The position numbers and the translations under genes are program-made. DNA of 64,000 nucleotides from Triglochin maritima. Its lineage: Eukaryota > Streptophyta > Magnoliopsida > Alismatales > Juncaginaceae. The notes under the pieces are model-generated. The model searched no databases. It was not told the DNA's origin and worked only from the letters and a program-made list of their open reading frames with translations. Shown piece after piece: positions 49,361-62,800 of the stretch (positions are counted from its first letter, which is position 1; each line of letters begins with the position of its first letter). The DNA lies in NCBI GenBank assembly GCA_963682175.1, contig OY821779.1, forward strand, positions 1,190,501 through 1,254,500. The letters are read 5' to 3'.

Positions 49361-50697
49361 TGATTGGCAGACGTGGATTGCCGGATTTGGTCAGATCTCG
49401 CCGGCGATGTGGAAACGCATAGGAAGCGAAGGTCTCAGCGTCTTGGGTTGGTTTGATCACACCGATGGCGTGGGAGGAGAATAATGGAGGCCGTTTTGTT
49501 TTTCCTAAAAAAAAGAGAGATGGTATTGTTATTGGGCCTAAAAAGTCTACGAATTGGGCCGCAAAGGTGCGACTGTTGTGGGAATTTTCGACCCGATATG
49601 ACACCTCGATAACCCGACCCGAGGGAACTGATCTGAAACTCATAAAAAATTACGTGCAACACCTTATTTCGTAGTTCTTTTTTTATACCAGATTCAAATG
49701 CAACCTCGTAAGTCGTAAGTCGTTTTTTGTGTTGGTAGTGGTGTGATTTTCAATATTAAAATGATTGATCAACCTACAATTAGACTGTTCGATAGTTCGA
49801 CTCGAAAAACGTTTGATTCTAGTTTAACTTGAAAACGAATGATCTTGATGAAAATCAAAAAAAATCTCAACTTGGTTCAATAAACAAACCGCTTGAATTC
49901 AAAAAAATTGAGACTCGGCTCGATAGTTCGTTCGAATTTTTTATTGTTTTATTTATAACTATTTTTTTGTATTTGGTAATAACATAAGATAATACATATA
50001 ACTCGAAAATTTGCTTAACTCGACTCGTTTACACCCGTACCTCTAACGAGTGTTCGAAGATATTGTTTTGGAAAAATGTTAAAACTTAATTGGTTTATTC
50101 TCGCAGTGGTGAAAGTATAATGTTGTTGAGGTTTCATAGATTTCGAGCGTATAGATAAAAGCCTTAAGGTACTTCTTCTCTTTGCTCGTTGGTTGAGTTA
50201 AATAACCATTTATTGGTCTTATTTGTAAGTTGGTTATTGTACACACATGAACGTTGGTTTTCGTAAGAGCACAAATAACAACGCTCGTGCTATCCCGGGC
50301 GTCCTGTATTTTCTCTCTGTCATGTCAGTTTTTCTCTGTCACGTTAGATCACTCAACCCACCCAAAAATAAAACATTTACTCATGCCCAGGCTATCCTCA
50401 CCCACCCTACAATCTATTTCATCAACATCATTTCTTAATTAAACAATTTTAATTTTCACACAACATTCAACAAATTACATTTTATATAATTCTAATTACA
50501 TTGCAATTCTATTTTAACTCGAAATATTGTTAATAATTACTGCTAAATCACGAAAATATTATTAAATATTACGGAGCCATAATACATTTAAGATAAACTG
50601 AAATATGAAACATTACACTCAAAAGTTAAGAAACAACAGTACATATTACATAAACTAAACTTTCAAATACTACATTAGCAACTGCGTTAACCCATTT
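49361..50697. other. SEC6 5' flank and intergenic DNA
   Basis: Contains the SEC6 5' UTR and promoter (about 49361-49700) and AT-rich DNA. Short frames here are not protein-like. Near 50265 a word GAGCACAAATAACAACG weakly resembles GGCCATCACTAACCATG (minus strand near 52437), a conceivable pair of ends for the Harbinger element, but the 3-bp flanks (TAA and TTA) do not match. Confidence 0.4.
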
Positions 50698-51560
50698 TCA
50701 AACCGCTCTTCGTCCGTAGCGTTGCCATATATGCTCGATTAAATCGTCTTTCATATCCAAATGTTGGTTCCTGTCACGCACTCGATCTTGTTTGACAAAA
50801 AACTCGTGAATATCCGTTATACGATCAGTCAAATACGGCGTTTCCTCAGCTGAAGTTCCAGGACGATCTTCTATAAATTCGCGAATATCTCCAAAATTAG
50901 CGTAACAGTCGCGTTCATCCTCCACTATCATGTTATGCATGATGATACAAACTGTCATTATTTTAGACAGAACGTCATTGCTCCAAGCAAGAGTCGGGTT
51001 TCTGATGATCGCGAACCTCGCTTGCAACACTCCGAAAAGCACGTTCAACATCTTTACGCGTCACCTCCTGCACTTCAGCAAACAATCTGTATTTCGGGGG
51101 GGTCAGGGTGAAGGATGGATTGGATGAAGGGCGTCACTGTGGATAAATATCATCAGTAAGATAGTATTCCGTTTCATATTGAACACTATTTACCTCATAA
51201 TTTATAGGTGGGTGCTTGGCCTTTTAGTATGTCGTCGAAAATCAGAGATTGTTGCAGGACGTTCAAGTCATTGCATGAACTTGGTATTCCAAATAAGAAG
51301 TGTCAAATCCATAAGTCGTACGATGTCACCGCCTCAAGGATCAGAGTTGTTTTCCCAACACGCCATTGATGTTGTCCCTTCTAAGCAGCTGTGTAGTTTT
51401 TCCACTCCAAGTGCATACAATCGATACTCCCCATTATACCTGGAAACTCACGTTGCTCACCAACGTAAAGTAGGTGTGTCAAGTCATTTGCAGTTGACCG
51501 ACGTAAATACTCAGCGCCGAAGGTGTGGATGTATCCGTTGCACTGTTCACGCGTGATTGT
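50698..51560 (-). pseudogene. PIF/Harbinger (DDE_Tnp_4) transposase remnant
   Basis: The minus-strand frame 50698-51051 has FGVLQARFAIIRNPTLAWS, IMTVCIIMHNMIVEDERD and a C-terminal HIWQRYG, the conserved tail of plant ALP1/HARBI1-type DDE transposases. Upstream pieces in other frames add FPGIMGSIDCMHLEWKNY (first catalytic Asp block) around 51400-51470, then SYDLWI, SCNDLNVL and IFDDILKG around 51220-51330. Stops and frameshifts separate the pieces and the N-terminal region is absent, so this is an old, inactive copy. The terminal repeats were not established. Confidence 0.85.
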
Positions 51561-53196
51561 ACAGTTTGCTCAGTGAAAGTGTGATTAAAGTGCACATGTG
51601 ATTGAAGAGTGTATGCGTGATAAAACAGTGCATGATTAAATAAAATTAACATACCTTATTAACAAATAATCAATACATTAATCCAAAATACCTTACATTA
51701 ACTAAAAACACCAAATACAAATCATTTAATTTCCACTCAAATATAATAAAAAATAAAAAAATAAAACGAATGGGGGATACGTCCCCGGTGCCCTAATGGA
51801 AAATTCATTATTATCTTCATCTTCCATTTATTTTCTCCTTCTCTTATCCTTCAGAGCTCTTCACCACCTTCTCTAGATTTTTAGGCCATCCCTTAACGCA
51901 CAAAAAACACGGTCGTGATGAGGTCGGTCATCTTCGACCGAATTTTTTTTTTTGTTAACGCTGAAAAACAGCGGTTGAAGATGCCTGGGTCATCGACCTG
52001 GGCGTTTCAACGCCCGAGTCGACGACCCGGTTGTGTAGGTTAGCCAACCCGGACGCGCCACGTGGCGCGTCCGGGTTGAATTTTATTTTTTTTTTATTTT
52101 TTTTTGTTTTGATTTTTGTTTTGATTTTTTTTAATTTTTTTGTTTGAGATTTTTTATAAATTTTTTTTTTGAAAATTCGTTTTATAATTGTTTTGATTTT
52201 TTAGAAATTTTTTAAATTTTTTTAAAATTTTAACCAAGATGGACCCCGAAATGATGTGGAGGAGAGATGTTGGTTGTTGTGGGTTGTGTTGGGTTGTGGT
52301 TAAGAGATGAATAGTGTAGGAAAGAGAAGAAGGTGGGTTGAGGAAAGAGAAAGCTGATGTGGAAGAGTGAGAAAGCTGATTTTGAAGAGAGAGAGAGCTG
52401 ATGACCGGGTCGTCCAGGTCATGGTTAGTGATGGCCTTATCGTCGTAGTCTCTTTTTCCACCCCTATGTTATTTTTCTGACCTTCCATGGTGCACTTTCT
52501 CATCCCTGAGTTGTTTTGAGTGCCTTCATTGCACGAGTTAGAAAAAAACTAGTTGGGTTGCCTAATGTTTGAGGATTTTTTTGGAGGTTTAGGCACACAT
52601 AGGATTGGATGGGTGAAGAAGCTATCTGTGTAGATCCAGGTTAGACATAGATGGGCATGCCTTGTTGGGAGTATCGTACTTATTTTCGCTTGTATTTCTA
52701 TCGTAAGCCGATCGTTGTATGTTGCTTGTTCATCTTTAGAGTTTCTCCGTCATACTTTCTCTTATTTCTTAGTGTTTGTTGTAACTTTGTTTAAGATACG
52801 TGAGATTTGACTTCCACCGTTACACTAACCAAACGGAATGTTGGTCCAAGGAGCTAAACTCCTTATGAAATCCTCATCGGAGTTGGTGAAGCTACCACAT
52901 TCAAACGTCAACAATGATGAAATCAACACATAAATCACAATTTTTTCCTAAAAGTAATCTCTTTACTGGAGTCTTTACATTCTCCAAACATATGCAGCGT
53001 ACTCTTAATCACTTCTACGATGACCTTAGGTGTTTTGACCTTTCAAGATATGTTGGTATGGTCTCAGATCATACTTATATGATTTTACTTTATGTGAGTC
53101 ACAATATTCATGATTTGTGAAACAAACAAGAGAATTTTTTTCTTCAAAAAATCATACCAGGCTTCATTTTTTAACGGAAGAGTGGACCCACTAACG
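51561..53196. other. AT-rich DNA with a perfect palindrome, no gene
   Basis: Poly-T and TTTTTATT low-complexity DNA at about 52080-52240. At 52045-52078 is a perfect 34-bp palindrome centred on CACGTG, and nearby a shorter stem (CTGGGCGTTTCAACGCCCGAG, about 51993-52013). These probably belong to a nonautonomous or decayed transposon. No coding region is convincing. Confidence 0.5.
52045..52078. repeat. Perfect 34-bp palindrome with central CACGTG
   Basis: Each 17-nt half is exactly complementary to the other: the left half reads CAACCCGGACGCGCCAC and the right half GTGGCGCGTCCGGGTTG. It contains an SmaI-less CCGG and a central G-box hexamer. Confidence 0.95.
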
Positions 53197-53204
53197 CCCT
53201 TAGT

Positions 53205-53673
53205 TAGGGGTGTAAACGGGTCGGGTACAGGTCGGGTATGCTCCTACCCGTATCCGTACCCGGCTAAATTAGCGGGTACGGGTATATACCCGGCAAAAAA
53301 CATATATACCCGTACCCGACCCGTACCCGTTAAGTTAGCGGGTACGGGGTGGGTAAACGGGTATAGCAGGTATAATATATAATATATAAAAATATAAAAT
53401 ATATTATATATAAAAAATATATAATATACAACATATAAAATATTAAAAAAATATTATATATATAATATAATATAATATATCTTAACGGGTATACGGGTAA
53501 ACGGGTATGTGTAATGCGTATACCCGTACCCGACCCGTTTATTAAGCGGGTAAACGAGTACGGGTATACGGATTTGAATTTTTAAACGGGTATGTATTTT
53601 TGTACCCATACCCGTATCCGCCCGGGGCGGGTGACCGGATATACGGATATTACCCGTCCCGTTTACACCCCTA
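53205..53673. mobile_element. hAT-type MITE with 8-bp target duplication
   Basis: The 469-bp element has perfect 16-bp terminal inverted repeats (TAGGGGTGTAAACGGG and its complement) and the 8-bp direct repeat CCCTTAGT at 53197-53204 and 53674-53681. The interior is rich in GGGTACGGG/CCCGTACCC words and TATAAT. It encodes nothing. TAGGGGTG ends with 8-bp duplications are typical of plant hAT elements. Confidence 0.92.
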
Positions 53674-53874
53674 CCCTTAGTCCTTAACTGAACATTCCAG
53701 TCCATGCCAAAGAAGTCTACGACGGCATCGGCCGACCACATCATTTTTTCCCGTTAAATTTCCCTTTCGCTAGCCTACAAACCCAACCAATTCCCTCCAC
53801 AAAACCCCTCCAATCCACCACCCTTTTATCTATCCTTCAACATCTCCCAATCCACATCCACGCTTCTCCCCAAA

Positions 53875-56800
53875 ATGCCTCTCCTCCACCTCCCAACCCC
53901 AACCCCATCCCTTCTCCCTTCCCCCCTCAAACCTCTCCCCTCCCCCTCCAAATCCCTCTGGTGGACCCCACCTCGGCGGAGACAGTTACCTCATCCGTCC
54001 GCCTACGCCGGTAACGGCGACCTGGACGTGTTCACGAAGTACTCCGGGTACCTCTTCGAGGGAGGCCGCTCCGAGGCCGACCTTCTCGAGGCGTACGACA
54101 TCAGGGCGATCGCCGAGATATACCGCCGCAAGCCGGTTCTGCTCGTGAGGAGGTTCGTTCAGATCGGGACGAGCTTCGGGCGGTGGTTCGCGGCGAGATA
54201 CGTCGATGGCTTGCTCGGACGGTCCGACGCGATGTTTAAGGTAGAGTCGTGGGACGAGGATCTTGTGTTTTCGTCGTTCTCAATTCGTATCACTTACTTT
54301 CCAGGAAGCGGTCATGTGGATTTGTTTATGGTGCGTCACTTATAATACATAGGACGTTGTTTTTCTGTTATCAGAGGGAGAAGTTTAGTAGGTAAATGTA
54401 GTTGCAAAAAGAGGAAAAATGCACCTACAAAGTATGTTATCATGCTTTTAAACTACAGTTCATTATTATTTCATTCGTTAGATGACACATCTTGACTTTA
54501 CTATGGCAACAAGTAGATACTAAGTTACTAACACAAGAAGGACGAGAGGAAAGATGGGGTGGTGTGATTCACATGGTCAAACTATGCTACTCGATAGAAG
54601 GAGCATGTCGTAAATCATGTCAAGAAGTCACCTCAACAAAAGAGAAAAAATACACATCAGGTGTATAAATTGAAAAATGGTTTTAGAACGTTGGGACCAC
54701 CTTCTGCCAAGTAATTTGGTATGCAACTGCAACCAGGGAAGTGGCGAGGAGTGTCAGAATTGCACAAGAAATGAATACAAACACGGTCTGAGCTTACCAT
54801 GCCGTTTATGAATACAAAAAAAGTAACATGGGTTGCAAATTAAATATTCGTATCAAGCAATATATGCTGTACTTGTTATTGCTGTGACGGCGTCATGTCG
54901 TGGTTTCTGAAATTAAAGGGAAAAGAGTTGGGGGGATTAAACCTTGTCTTAGAAATATAGTGAAAACAAGTCAATGTCGATATATATGGTTTTTACTACT
55001 CACATGTCCATGGAAGCCAGTGGTCCTGCACCCCCTTGTGAACAGATGCCACTACCAATGGTTAAGCCATATACAGCAGCGCGACCGAGCTGGATCCAGG
55101 ATCTATCCGAAAGTTGCAGAAGTTAGATGTTGAAAAATCCTCTTGGCATTATTAGTTATACATTTTTGTGCAATGTATATAGTAGTGTCAAAAGTGTAGT
55201 TTGTAATCACATGGTTCACATGTTTTGGATATACTCAAGGAAGGCAGGAGTCGTATGACGGTTATTTGCAGCGATCTACATGTGTAATATTTTTTAAGCG
55301 TAGCATCTTTTGTAAGCAAAAACCCAAAAAATGAAACTTGATCTTCACTGCAAATAGATATTTTATGTAGTTGTCTCATTGTTATATCAAGGCATCTTTA
55401 AACGCAGCAAACTGCATAATTATCTGTATCTGTTGATATGACGGTATATATCTCCTTTATGCTCTAAATTTGTCTAGTATAGTTCTAATAATTCTTGCTA
55501 AGTGTTGTCTACCTAAAAATTATATTAATTAGAAAAAACCTACAGGGTTAATATGAAAAACCGGTTTTCATATAATTGTTACACGTGTAAGAAGAATTTA
55601 CAATATCCATGCACCATTTGTTGATTTCTCTTGTATAACACTATAATTTGTTCACTACTGTAATTGATATTTTGATGTTACTACCGTACTTATGTAGTAT
55701 CAAATGACCTCTTTACTTTCCTGCAGCCCTTTTTGTTTGCTTGGATGTATATCCAGTTATTCTCTTATTTTTTGAAGTTTTTGATGATGATCAATAATGA
55801 AAACATGAGAGGGTTTTTAGGTCTGTTTCGGGGCTGCATCTGGGGGGAAACACTGTTGAATTTTATGATCCCTTGTGGCTAGCCCATGGCAGCATTGCAA
55901 GGGCCAAGGGCAATAATGACTATTATTATGATGTGGGGTACTGTATTTTGGTAAATTGTTAGAGTGGAGTCCGGGTATAAGGTTTAAAATCAAGAAAAGG
56001 ATTTAGAACAGACTGTCCTAGGCCCATCATTCACAAGGATAAAAGGTAGCACTTGATCTTCGAATACGATAGCTCAATGAATAAGTGTTTAATGGTTCAT
56101 GATCATATGAAATAAAGATCAGATAACAATTAAGAGGGGAGTTCATTTGAAGATTGAAAATAATAATTTCATGCCTCATTCTATGACTTTGCTTGTAGTT
56201 GTTTCCACTTTATTATATTCTTGGACACCTTTCAGCATTTCCGATTTCAATCATTTGTAACTTTTAGATGATTCCATGTCTTGTTACCTTGTAGATTAGA
56301 GCTGTGGAGCTACGTATGTTGCTGCTTGAACTTGGTCCGGTACTTCTCTTTCTAATCCCTCTAGTGGAATAGGAATTTTACCGTTCTTTGAGTAAAATAT
56401 ATATTATTTTTGCTTTAAGTCCCAATTTGGTATTCAAGGAAACCTCCGTTATGATATTATCTGAAAACTAAAATAAACCATGCCTTTCTTAGCCTGCAGT
56501 ACTTGAACAGTAGAACTATAGCTCACTCAATGGTAAACTTTAAGCTCTCAAGACATGCAGCACTATATACATCAACATACATCAACATAACCCCAATGCC
56601 TCAGAAGAGGCTCCCGCCTAAGCGAGGTAAGGGGGGGTCGGATGTACGCAACCCTACCACTGTAAAACAGCGATGTTGTTTCCAATTGACCCAAACGATG
56701 CAAATGCAACTGACCATCTGCGATTCCACAATAAAAGAAATGCAGATCGTTTAAATAGCCCTTTGATATAGTCTATGATGCTTCAAATGTCAAAAAACAA

Positions 56801-59800
56801 CTTAATCTTTGACACAATGGAAATGAACATACATGCAACACTATATATCTTGCTTATTTTGGATTCTTCGTCAACCAATTCCTTCAATTCTACCAATGAA
56901 TTATCTGTAATAATTCGCAAATCTAAATCGGATAATTGCTCTCTGATAGCACCTGCTCCGGTGAAGATTTCTCTCCTCTCTCCCTTTTCAGAAATAAAAA
57001 AGGTCAAACAAAATTTATATATATACCCCCCCTAAAACATTGTCACATAATGCTTGCCGATTTAGCATCATCACACGACAAGCTTTGTACTATGATTGTG
57101 AAAGGGAGTAAGTTAAATTTATGTAGATTTTTCGTCGTCAACATTCAAAATATTATTTTTAAACTTGTTTAGTAACATTCAAAATACTATTGTCATATTA
57201 ACTTGTGAAATTTGACTAGAGATGCTCATTAATGGATACGTATGTTTTGGCGATAACATTATTATGGTTCCTATCCCAAATTGATTCAGGTGAGCCGAGC
57301 CCATATCACATTTTTTGTTCTAAAAAATAGCATTACTATGATCATTTAGGTGATTAATTTTTATTTTATTTCAGGCTTTTGTTAAGATTGCTCAAGCAGT
57401 TTCCTCTAGACCGGTAAGTTTGACGTTGCATTTGCGATTTGTTTCTTCTTCTTCTGGTGTCTACCTTTCTCTAGTCAAATTTACAAGATATGTTGGCCAG
57501 GAAACCTAGAACACCACTTCATTTTTTATGATGTGTAGTCAATACCGAGACTAATGAAGCTGCTCACTTTCCACAACTCATATATGTTTTCAAATTTGAC
57601 GTATGCATTTGATCTCTAGCTTCTTCTTTTTTAAATCGTATTAGCTTCCATGTACATATTTACCTTGCAGTTATTGATTTAGTGGTGCTTGTACTCTTAC
57701 CTTATACTCACCTTGCCTGGTCATAGCTGGTGGTCTTGTGATGTGATTTAATGTCTCTGCTATTGTACTTAAATGTCTCACTACACTTCATTTCTTGCAC
57801 AACTGGTTAGCCATTTAGGGCATGTTCGGATAGCCCAGAATTACATGCAGGACCTTAAATTAAATGTTCATGGCAAATAATCAACAAGCATTGAGTATTG
57901 AACCAGGAAGTACAGCTCAGAGCTACTCTTGATGAAATCTTGGATTAATGTGGAGTGTGGACCTGATTTTTTATATGAATCGTGTCTTCCGTTATGAGCA
58001 GCAAATTTTCTTATCGACTCTTCTTGATGTTTTATCTTCTATTTCTTTAACTCAAAGCAATTGTTCTGTGTTTTTGTCAAAAATATTTGACTACAAACAA
58101 GCATGGTCTTCTAGTGAGCAAAAATACTTAGCAATCATCTTAGGTCTTACCGTTGAAATGGCAATTTAGCCTATCCATTCAAGAAAATGAAAACTGGTTT
58201 AGGACTTATCCTTCATCTGTATGTTTAGAACACTATAATTTCATATACTCTGCTGGATAACTGATTTCATTCTCTGCAAATGTTTGTTCATCAGAAGAAA
58301 TTTGAGATATTCTGTTTGCTATTTTTCTAATTTATTCCATTGCTTGCCATGAACACCACTTGTTACTTGTGAAGTATTTTACACAAAAGTGATCTTACAA
58401 CACTGAATGTACATTAGTGTTCCTCATATGTTGCTCGGCTAGTTTTTTAGGCATCAATATGCAGGAGTTGGTGCGAGGTCAAGATTACATGTAAAATATC
58501 AATAAGCTTTTGAGTCCTTTATAGGTCTCCAACTCGCTATCAATTATATAGGTCCGCTGTTGGTCTTTCATTTACTGGGTGGACTTCATAATTGGGGGTG
58601 GTGGTGTAGGCTTTAATAATGATGAAAGTTGCTAAAAATTTGGTCCGTGTCTTTCAACAAAAAATGATCATCTAAAAGCATGTTCATAGAAGTTGTTACT
58701 TGATATATGATATCTCAAGCTTTCTTTGTGTCACTCTTTTAGGCCAACCACATTTCTAGACCTTCATTCTCATGGTAATTTTCATAAATAATATTATGTT
58801 TTGGGCAAACATTTCCATATCTTGGATAATTTTTGGGCCCTTGGAAACAAGTTTACTTTGAGGTCAGCAAATTTGGAATACTATGTAGTTTGGACTTTTG
58901 ATGCTTTTTGGCATGCTTGTACTTTGCCGCAGGTCAGCAAATTTGGAATACTATGTAGTTTGGACTTTTGATGCTATTTGGCATGCTTGTACTTTGCCGC
59001 ATAGATTTGAATACTCTGAGAGTCCCCACTATCCTTTTCTTTCTGAAACAAACACATTAGTCTTATTCAATTATGGTATTATATCTTTCTTTGAGATGTA
59101 GTCATTAATTGCCTGTGCTGACCTTTCTATAGGATGTAATTCCACCTGCATATCTCGAGGAACTTTCGCTCCTACAAGATCGGATTGCTCCTTTTTCAAC
59201 TGAGGTTGCTTTCGATACAATAGAGAAGGAGCTCGGATTACCACTTGAAGTGCTTTTCTCAGAGATTTCACCAGAACCTATAGCTGCAGCATCTCTTGGT
59301 CAGGTATTTGAAGTTCTTGCTTTATCTGCTTTGGTATTTTTGTTCAACCTTTTTATAATAATTGGCATTGTCTGCATGTTGGGTATATAGGTCTATCAAG
59401 CGAGATTACATAATAACGGGCAAGTTGTTGCGGTCAAAGTGCAAAGACCTGGTGTTCAAGCAGCCATATCGCTGGACATATTTATTCTACGATTTCTTGC
59501 AGGATTGATAAAGAAAGCTGCCAAGCTTAACACTGATCTCCAAGTAATGCTCCAACCATCATTAGCTTTAAGAAGTGGAATCTTGAAGGAAACTCCGACA
59601 CAATTTTTTGTGTGCACTGACATGCTTTGTACATTTGACTTATATTTATGAGTGAGGTGATACTTGGTAATTTATTTGATTTTACATGCAGGCTGTGGTC
59701 GATGAATGGGTGTGTAGTTTTTTCAAGGTACAATATAGAAATTGGTTTTATGTGATAGCGAAATAATTGGGAATTTTATTGAACTAACTCATCGAATAAT

Positions 59801-62800
59801 ATTATCAAAATCTTAACATTGTTGACATTTCATGTACGGGCATTCAGCCTTTTCAAGGTGGTAATGCATTCTAACTATCTCCATGCAATGTGCAAGCTAT
59901 TTTTGTCTGTGTTATTGATACCTCAGTGTTATATGTGATTTAAGATGTAACCATGCAATGACAATGTTGCTCTTGAGAAATTGATGTTTGACATACATCT
60001 TTATGTATAATTTAGAAATGATATATTTTTCCGCAAATGTTTTATTTGGATTGCTGCTTTTTTGATTGGTTGTTTGGTTTTAGTTGGTCCACCATCTCTA
60101 CAAAACGGAGGCACTTAAGTAATGGATAAGTATCCAACTTTTCGTATAGATTGTTGCACATGTTTCGCATTTAGCAATATGAGACTATTTTTCCAACACT
60201 CCCCCGTACTCGTGATTGAGATGTTTTTTCCCCATGTTTACGAGTGGGTTATATAGGTTGGAGTAGACCCCCACAGGTCAATCAACCCGCTTTGATACCA
60301 TGTTGATTTTTTTTAGTTTATTTAGTTGGCCCACTACATCTACAAAATCTAAACACTTAGGTAATGGATGATGATCCAACTTTTTTATATAGTATTGCAC
60401 CTTTTGTGTTTAGCAATGTTGACTATTATTTTCAACACTCCTCTGCACGTGTGACTGAATTTTCCCCACTGTGTCTACGCATGAATAATTTTTGGGTTGG
60501 AGTGAGCTCCCACGGGTCGAATGACCATCTCTGATACCATGTTGATCTTTGGTTGGTTAATTGATTTTAGTTGGTCCACCACCTTTACAAAACCTAAGCA
60601 TTTTGGTAATGAATAAGGATCCAACTTTCTCATTGGATCCTTATCCATTATCGAAGTGCTTAGGTTTTATAAAAGTGGTCGACCAACTAAAAACTATCAA
60701 TCAACCAAAAATCAACATGAATGATCAATCTTGTGTAGTTATACTGTTAAAATATTCCTCGGTCAAGATATTAATTCTAGAAAGGTTTGGAAGGTCTAGG
60801 CAAACAAATTTCCACCACAGGAGAAGGCAGGATTTGAACTCATTGTTACTTATTGGGCATTATACTGGTGGTTTCTCTAGCTTTCCTTTTTTGAGTTTTA
60901 TGCTTTGCAATATAAATATCACCCCATCAACTTCTTAGTCAAGTCAGTGAGGTGGAATAAGCCTGCAGTTTCTAGGAAATCCTTTTGTATTGTTCTTGAA
61001 CCACATGTCATTTACACGGTTTACCAGCCAAGTTCTTGTAGATTTTTTAATTTCCTTTGATTTGAAGTAAGCATCATCTTAATGTTCTTTTAGCACAAGA
61101 TGCAAGATAAAGTTGTTTAGGACACATCACAAGCATTTGGAGTATCTCTTCTTAGAGCTTAACATTGAATACAGGCATATCACATTAATGCAGGAGATGG
61201 ACTATAAGGCAGAAGCAAGGAATGGACTCAAGTTCAGGTAACATTTAATTCAGAATTGATTTCTAAATGGTTCCATGTGTCTTATTAAACTACTGGCTGG
61301 AAAGGTTGTTTTTATTAATACTAACATCCTTGAATTTTGTGATAATTTTCTTTAATTAAATGAATGTTGCCTTTTCTTTATAGCATTAACAACATATGCA
61401 ACGACCTCTTGTTTTTATATGAAATTGGCGACATGTTTTCTTTTTCATTGCCGTATATCCGAATTCTGAAGTTATGTCAACCATAAGGTTAGAGATATTT
61501 GGATCTCTTCTCATGAACTTTTTGGTGCATATGGTGCAGCAATTTTTTTCTTCCATTTCTTTATTACGTTCCAAGCTCTACATGTGTTTACCCATCCATC
61601 CGGACTTAATATTTGGTATTTTCCTCTTTTATGTCTCTATCTTTGCGTAACCTGATGGAACATCCTGGTCCTCTAGATTTCCTTTGACAATCACAATATG
61701 TATTCCATTTACATCAAGCAAACGTTTATTACATGTGTCACCACTTTACCTTGCATTTTAGGATACCTAGTCACTCTACCTTATTCAAGAGTTGGTGTCC
61801 CTTGCTTCCGTTAACCTTATTTATTAATTAAAGGTTAAAATTGTGTCATTTTAGGAGCATTACTTGTATTACACACTACTCTTAAAGTTCTTAGTTGCCT
61901 ATGTGGAAGCTAGGATGAACAATTATGATTATAATAGACTAATAGTTTTCCCAAGTCTTTTTGTGTGAAAAGTCAAAAGCCCACCATTCGACTGATACCA
62001 CCCACTCAATTTCCTTGCTTTTTGTGCCCTCACATAATCATGAAATCATACTGTATTTCTTGTCTAGTTGAAGATATATATGCATTCTGAAGTGTGTAAA
62101 TTTTTGTAGCCTCTTCATTTGGATGATTAACAATCTAATTAGTCTTTGTACAAATGTTCACAAACATCTCGTACCGTATAGATCTGGATGTTGTTTGCTT
62201 ATAAATTGGATGTGTCAGTTAAAAGTCTAAAACAGACAATGTAAAGAACTGAAGGTTCATTACTGTTATCACATGAGCTTCACTTGTGTACTGCTTTCCT
62301 TTTGTTAGAAAGCTTTACGGCGGACTACAAAATGTTTTTGTGCCAGAAATGTATCTTGACAAAACCAGTCGGCGAATTCTGACAATGGAATGGATAGAGG
62401 TAAAATTTTCCAACATTATTCATATTATGCTCAAGAAGACAAGAACTACTTATACTTTGATTTTCCGGTCTTGCAGGGGCAGAAGTTATCTGAAACTAAT
62501 GATATTCATCTAGTTGAGGTCAGTCTGTCTGTCTCTTTGGCATGATATCTATGGAGGCTGGATTATCTTGTACAGAACAATGAACCAGCTCACTTGTTTG
62601 TAGGTTGGGGTATACTGCTCACTTTCTCAACTTCTAGATTATGGTTTTTATCATGCGGATCCACACCCTGGGAACCTTATGAGAACGTCAAATGACGAGA
62701 AGCTAGCATACTTGGATAATTTCACGTGTTGTATATGTGATTTGCATACTTGGGTACGTCACTTAAAAAGTTAAATATTACTTAGGTCCGTTTGAAATCA

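Noticed and set aside
50265..52437. Complete PIF/Harbinger element with paired ends
   Set aside because: The candidate ends are only weakly similar and the flanking trinucleotides differ (TAA versus TTA), so only the transposase remnant is annotated.
53454..53744. Minus-strand frame over the MITE
   Set aside because: It lies on the terminal repeats and low-complexity interior of a hAT MITE.
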